A program made the position numbers and the translations under genes. The notes beneath the pieces are model-generated. The model made no database searches, was not told where the DNA came from, and saw only the letters and a list, made by a program, of their open reading frames with translations. 64,000 nucleotides of DNA. It comes from Mumia quercus (GTDB lineage: Bacteria > Actinomycetota > Actinomycetes > Propionibacteriales > Nocardioidaceae). Below are positions 61,408 through 64,000 of the stretch, in pieces. Where the stretch lies: contig NZ_JANZYO010000009.1 in NCBI RefSeq assembly GCF_025506335.1, positions 1-64,000 of the forward strand. Direction: 5' to 3'. Numbering within the stretch: the stretch's first letter is position 1; every line of letters begins with the position of its first letter.

Positions 61408-62390
61408 TGCCACGCCTCGGCCGCCGTACCCGCGCCCTCGTCGTCCTCGCCGCGTCCGCGCTCTGTGCCGGGCTGGCTGGCTGCGGGCTGCAGAGCAGCA
61501 ACGCCTACATCGCCCCGGCCGAGCCGGGAGCGGTCGAGAAGTACGACTCGCTCGAGGGCGTGGAGATCACCGTCGGGTCGAAGGACTTCACCGAGCAGCT
61601 CGTCCTGGGCAACATGTACGCCACGCTGCTGCAGACGGCCGGCGCCACCGTCACCAACCGCTCCAACATCGCCGGCAGCGTGGGCGTCCGCAACGCCCTG
61701 CTCAACCGCACGGTCGACGTCTCGCCGGAGTACACCGGCACCGGGTGGATCAGCTACCTCGGCAACACCACGCCGATCGAGGGCGAGGAGGAGCAGTGGC
61801 AGGCCGTCCACGACGCCGACCTCGCCAACGGGCTGACGTGGCTGCCGCCGACGGCGGTCAACAACACCTACGGCTTCGCGATGGGCCCGAAGGCGACGGC
61901 CCGGCTCGGCATCACCAAGCTGTCGCAGATCAAGGACCTCCCGGTGAAGGACCGGACCTTCTGCGTCGAGGACGAGTTCTTCAGCCGCGACGACGGCTTC
62001 CAGCCGATGCTCGAGACGTACGGGCTGAAGTACGGCACGAGCGTCCCGGCCGGCAACGTCAAGAAGATGGACACCGGCGTCATCTACGACGCGACCGCCC
62101 GCGGGACCTGCAACTTCGGCGAGGTCTTCACGACCGACGGGCGCATCCTCGCCCTCGACCTCACGGTGCTCGAGGACAACAAGCACTTCTTCCCGCTCTA
62201 CAACCTCGCGCCGGTGGTCCAGACCGAGCTGCTCGAGGCGCACCCCGAGGTCGGCGAGGTCCTCGACCAGCTGCGCCCGCTGCTCACCAACGAGGTGATG
62301 CTCGAGCTGAACGCGCAGGTGGACGTCGAGGGCGGCGAGCCCGCCCTGGTCGCCCGCGACTGGCTGCGCGAGGTCGGTCTCGTCAGCTAG
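61407..62390 (+). CDS. Osmoprotectant-binding lipoprotein (OpuCC-like)
   Basis: A 327-residue lipoprotein. The signal peptide ends LAGC with lipid cysteine C26. ITVGSKDFTEQLVLGNMYATLL and VSPEYTGTGWISYL are hallmarks of the OpuAC/OpuCC (QAT) family that binds glycine betaine, carnitine or choline with aromatic boxes. ATARGTCNFGEVFTTDGRI follows. The ATG overlaps the permease stop (TGATG). It completes a four-gene importer. Confidence 0.9.
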   Translation: MPRLGRRTRALVVLAASALCAGLAGCGLQSSNAYIAPAEPGAVEKYDSLEGVEITVGSKDFTEQLVLGNMYATLLQTAGATVTNRSNIAGSVGVRNALLNRTVDVSPEYTGTGWISYLGNTTPIEGEEEQWQAVHDADLANGLTWLPPTAVNNTYGFAMGPKATARLGITKLSQIKDLPVKDRTFCVEDEFFSRDDGFQPMLETYGLKYGTSVPAGNVKKMDTGVIYDATARGTCNFGEVFTTDGRILALDLTVLEDNKHFFPLYNLAPVVQTELLEAHPEVGEVLDQLRPLLTNEVMLELNAQVDVEGGEPALVARDWLREVGLVS

Positions 62391-62420
62391 GTCGACCCAG
62401 GGAGACCACCGTCACACGTG

Positions 62421-62426
62421 TAGGCT
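62421..62426 (+). promoter_or_regulatory. -10 hexamer of the pyr operon
   Basis: TAGGCT lies about 60 bp before the pyrR start. The resulting leader of about 50 nt contains the PyrR loop. Confidence 0.5.
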
Positions 62427-62451
62427 GATCCGGACAAAGACATCCTTTAAC

Positions 62452-62470
62452 CACCGTCCCGTGAGGCGGA
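62452..62470 (+). promoter_or_regulatory. PyrR-binding RNA loop in the pyr leader
   Basis: GTCCCGTGAGGC (62456-62467) fits the PyrR-binding consensus (A)RUCCNGNGAGGY(U) at every core position. The flanking CCG and CGG can pair to close the loop. It ends 4 nt before AAGGAGGT (62472-62479). With no terminator visible, PyrR probably blocks translation directly, as described for mycobacteria. Confidence 0.7.
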
Positions 62471-62485
62471 GAAGGAGGTCAGCCG

Positions 62486-63049
62486 GTGTCTGCGCACACC
62501 TCTGATTCGACCGTCGTCCTCGATTCTGGCGACATCTCCCGCGCGTTGACGCGCATCACCCACGAGATCATCGAGAAGAACCGCGGCGCCGCCCAGGTCG
62601 TCGTGCTCGGGATCCCGACCCGCGGTGTCGAGCTCGGCCGCAGGGTCGCCGAACGGATGGGCGAGGTCGCCGGCCACCCTGTCCCGTACGGGTCGCTCGA
62701 CATCACGATGTACCGCGACGACCTGCGGATGAAGCCCGCCCGCGCCCTGGAGAAGACCGACATCCCGGTCGACCTCGACGACCGCGTCGTCGTCCTCGTG
62801 GACGACGTGCTGTTCTCCGGCCGGACCATCCGGGCCGCCCTCGACGCGCTCAACGACCTCGGCCGCCCGCGCGCCGTGCAGCTGGCCGTCCTCGTCGACC
62901 GCGGCCACCGCGAGCTCCCGATCCGGGCGGATTTCGTCGGCAAGAACCTCCCCACCTCGCTCGCCGAGCAGGTCAAGGTCGCCGTCACCGGGCTCGACGA
63001 CCGCGACGAGGTGCGGATCGTCTCCGCACCGAAGGGGGCCGGCGCGTGA
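62486..63049 (+). CDS. pyrR: PyrR regulator/uracil phosphoribosyltransferase
   Basis: A 187-residue phosphoribosyltransferase-fold protein that binds pyr mRNA when UMP is high. The PRPP loop is [30 protein letters not shown] and [12 protein letters not shown] are conserved, and YRDDLR lies in the substrate hood. The GTG start has a perfect AAGGAGGT 6 nt upstream, next to the PyrR loop. The stop overlaps pyrB. Confidence 0.95.
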   Translation: MSAHTSDSTVVLDSGDISRALTRITHEIIEKNRGAAQVVVLGIPTRGVELGRRVAERMGEVAGHPVPYGSLDITMYRDDLRMKPARALEKTDIPVDLDDRVVVLVDDVLFSGRTIRAALDALNDLGRPRAVQLAVLVDRGHRELPIRADFVGKNLPTSLAEQVKVAVTGLDDRDEVRIVSAPKGAGA

Positions 63050-64000
63050 GGCACCTTCTCTCCACCGGCGACCTGACCCGCGACGAGGCCGTCCTGCTCC
63101 TCGACACCGCCGAGGAGATGCGCTCGGTCGCCGAGCGCCCGATCAAGAAGCTCCCCACGCTGCGGGGCCGCACGGTCGTCAACCTCTTCTTCGAGGACTC
63201 GACCCGCACCCGCATCTCGTTCGAGGCCGCGGCCAAGCGGCTGTCGGCCGACGTCATCAACTTCGCCGCCAAGGGGTCGAGCGTCTCCAAGGGCGAGAGC
63301 CTCAAGGACACCGCGCTGACGCTGCAGGCGATGGGCGCCGACGCGGTCGTCATCCGGCACGGCGCCTCCGGTGCCCCCGCGCGCCTGGCCGCCGCGGGCT
63401 GGATCGACTCCGCGATCCTCAACGCGGGCGACGGCTCCCACGAGCACCCGACGCAGGCGCTGCTGGACGCGTTCACGATGCGCCGGCACCTCGCGCCCGG
63501 CCAGCACGGGCTGGACGGTCGCCGCGTCGCGATCGTCGGTGACGTCCTCCACAGCCGGGTCGCCCGTTCCAACGCCCTGCTGCTCAGCACGCTCGGCGCC
63601 GAGGTCACGCTGGTCGCACCACCGACGCTCATGCCGTACGGCGTCGACTCGTGGCCGGTCGAGACCTCCTACGACCTCGACCCGGTGCTGCCCAAGGCCG
63701 ACGCCGTGATGATGCTGCGGGTGCAGCGCGAGCGGATGAACGCCGCGTACTTCCCGAGCGCCCGCGAGTACAGCCGCCGCTACGGCCTCGACGGCAAGCG
63801 CATGGCCAAGCTGCCCGAGCACGCGATCGTCATGCACCCCGGCCCGATGAACCGCGGCATGGAGATCACCGCCGACGTCGCCGACTCGACCCGCTCGGTG
63901 ATCGTCGAGCAGGTCACCAACGGCGTGGCGGTCCGGATGGCCGCGCTCTACCTCCTGCTGAGCGGCGCACGCGACGCCGCATCCGAGAACACCTCCGACA
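63046..64000 (+). CDS. pyrB: Aspartate carbamoyltransferase catalytic subunit (runs off window)
   Basis: The first 318 codons are present; the stop lies beyond 64000, so nearly the whole chain is seen. The carbamoyl-phosphate site is S52-T53-R54-T55-R56 in [25 protein letters not shown] and [12 protein letters not shown] are further signatures. It joins carbamoyl phosphate and aspartate in pyrimidine synthesis. The GTG start overlaps the pyrR stop. pyrC and carAB would be expected next. Confidence 0.95.
   Translation, partial: MRHLLSTGDLTRDEAVLLLDTAEEMRSVAERPIKKLPTLRGRTVVNLFFEDSTRTRISFEAAAKRLSADVINFAAKGSSVSKGESLKDTALTLQAMGADAVVIRHGASGAPARLAAAGWIDSAILNAGDGSHEHPTQALLDAFTMRRHLAPGQHGLDGRRVAIVGDVLHSRVARSNALLLSTLGAEVTLVAPPTLMPYGVDSWPVETSYDLDPVLPKADAVMMLRVQRERMNAAYFPSAREYSRRYGLDGKRMAKLPEHAIVMHPGPMNRGMEITADVADSTRSVIVEQVTNGVAVRMAALYLLLSGARDAASENTSD

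Overview
The window comes from a high-GC Gram-positive bacterium of the phylum Actinomycetota. It is GC-rich throughout and uses many GTG starts. It carries the phosphatidylinositol-mannoside locus (thrS, HIT, CDP-alcohol phosphotransferase, acyltransferase, pimA) followed by pdxST, yebC, ruvCAB, yajC, apt, relA, hisS, aspS, rarA, alaS, ruvX, mltG, aroE, aroCKB, pepQ, efp, nusB, pyrR and pyrB, an order typical of actinobacteria. The 13E12-type HNH protein and the DUF6167 and DUF6891-like genes suggest Nocardioidaceae (Nocardioides or Aeromicrobium type), but this is an inference. Many genes have a TANNNT hexamer 5-7 nt before the start codon, the signature of leaderless transcripts.

Region 1 (1-6182) is accessory DNA. 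It holds the right end of an IS3-type element inserted in the last codons of a tyrosine integrase, a membrane-anchored hypothetical protein, a HipBA-type pair, a complete IS3-family element (2605-3925) abutting the first codons of a broken gene, an excisionase-like HTH protein, an unrecognised gene overlapping an Imm33/DUF2185-like gene, and a double-CXXC protein that may be another immunity protein. It ends at a tRNA cluster (Val-GAC, Cys, Gly, minus strand). Region 2 (6565-8144) is a short stretch of backbone: a PabC-like enzyme, a membrane protein and tRNA-Val(CAC). Region 3 (8117-8983) is an 866-bp decayed island framed by two copies of the last 27 bp of that tRNA. It contains three CGTGCCA repeats spaced exactly 11 bp, one cargo gene, a 66-bp element made of two IS ends, and a frameshifted IS481-like transposase tail.

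Region 4 (9022-18119) holds a DUF4184 membrane protein, a MacB/FtsX-type ABC exporter divergent from a two-component system with a 36-bp palindrome between them, a CbiMNQO cobalt/nickel ECF transporter, a DUF937 protein and a pyridoxamine-oxidase-fold protein. Region 5 (18219-34558) runs from thrS to relA: inositol-phospholipid and PIM synthesis, vitamin B6 synthesis, Holliday-junction processing, adenine salvage and (p)ppGpp metabolism. It includes a tandem pair of small unknown paralogues, and secD/secF are absent from their usual place after yajC. Region 6 (34559-35652) is a single gene (AbiEi-like HTH plus DUF559-like nuclease fold) framed by inverted arrays of one 22-bp unit.

Region 7 (35653-50244) has DUF349, a glyoxalase II-like hydrolase, hisS, aspS, an orphan solute-binding lipoprotein, rarA, alaS, ruvX, mltG and aroE. 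One small membrane protein there contains an in-frame dispersed repeat. Region 8 (50298-57557) has the HNH protein, a truncated-type prepilin peptidase, aroC-aroK-aroB, pepQ, efp and nusB. Region 9 (57573-62390) is an insertion between nusB and pyrR: an ArsR/SRPBCC pair and a complete four-gene OpuC-type osmoprotectant importer. Region 10 is the pyr operon, with a PyrR-binding loop just upstream of pyrR; pyrB runs off the window end.
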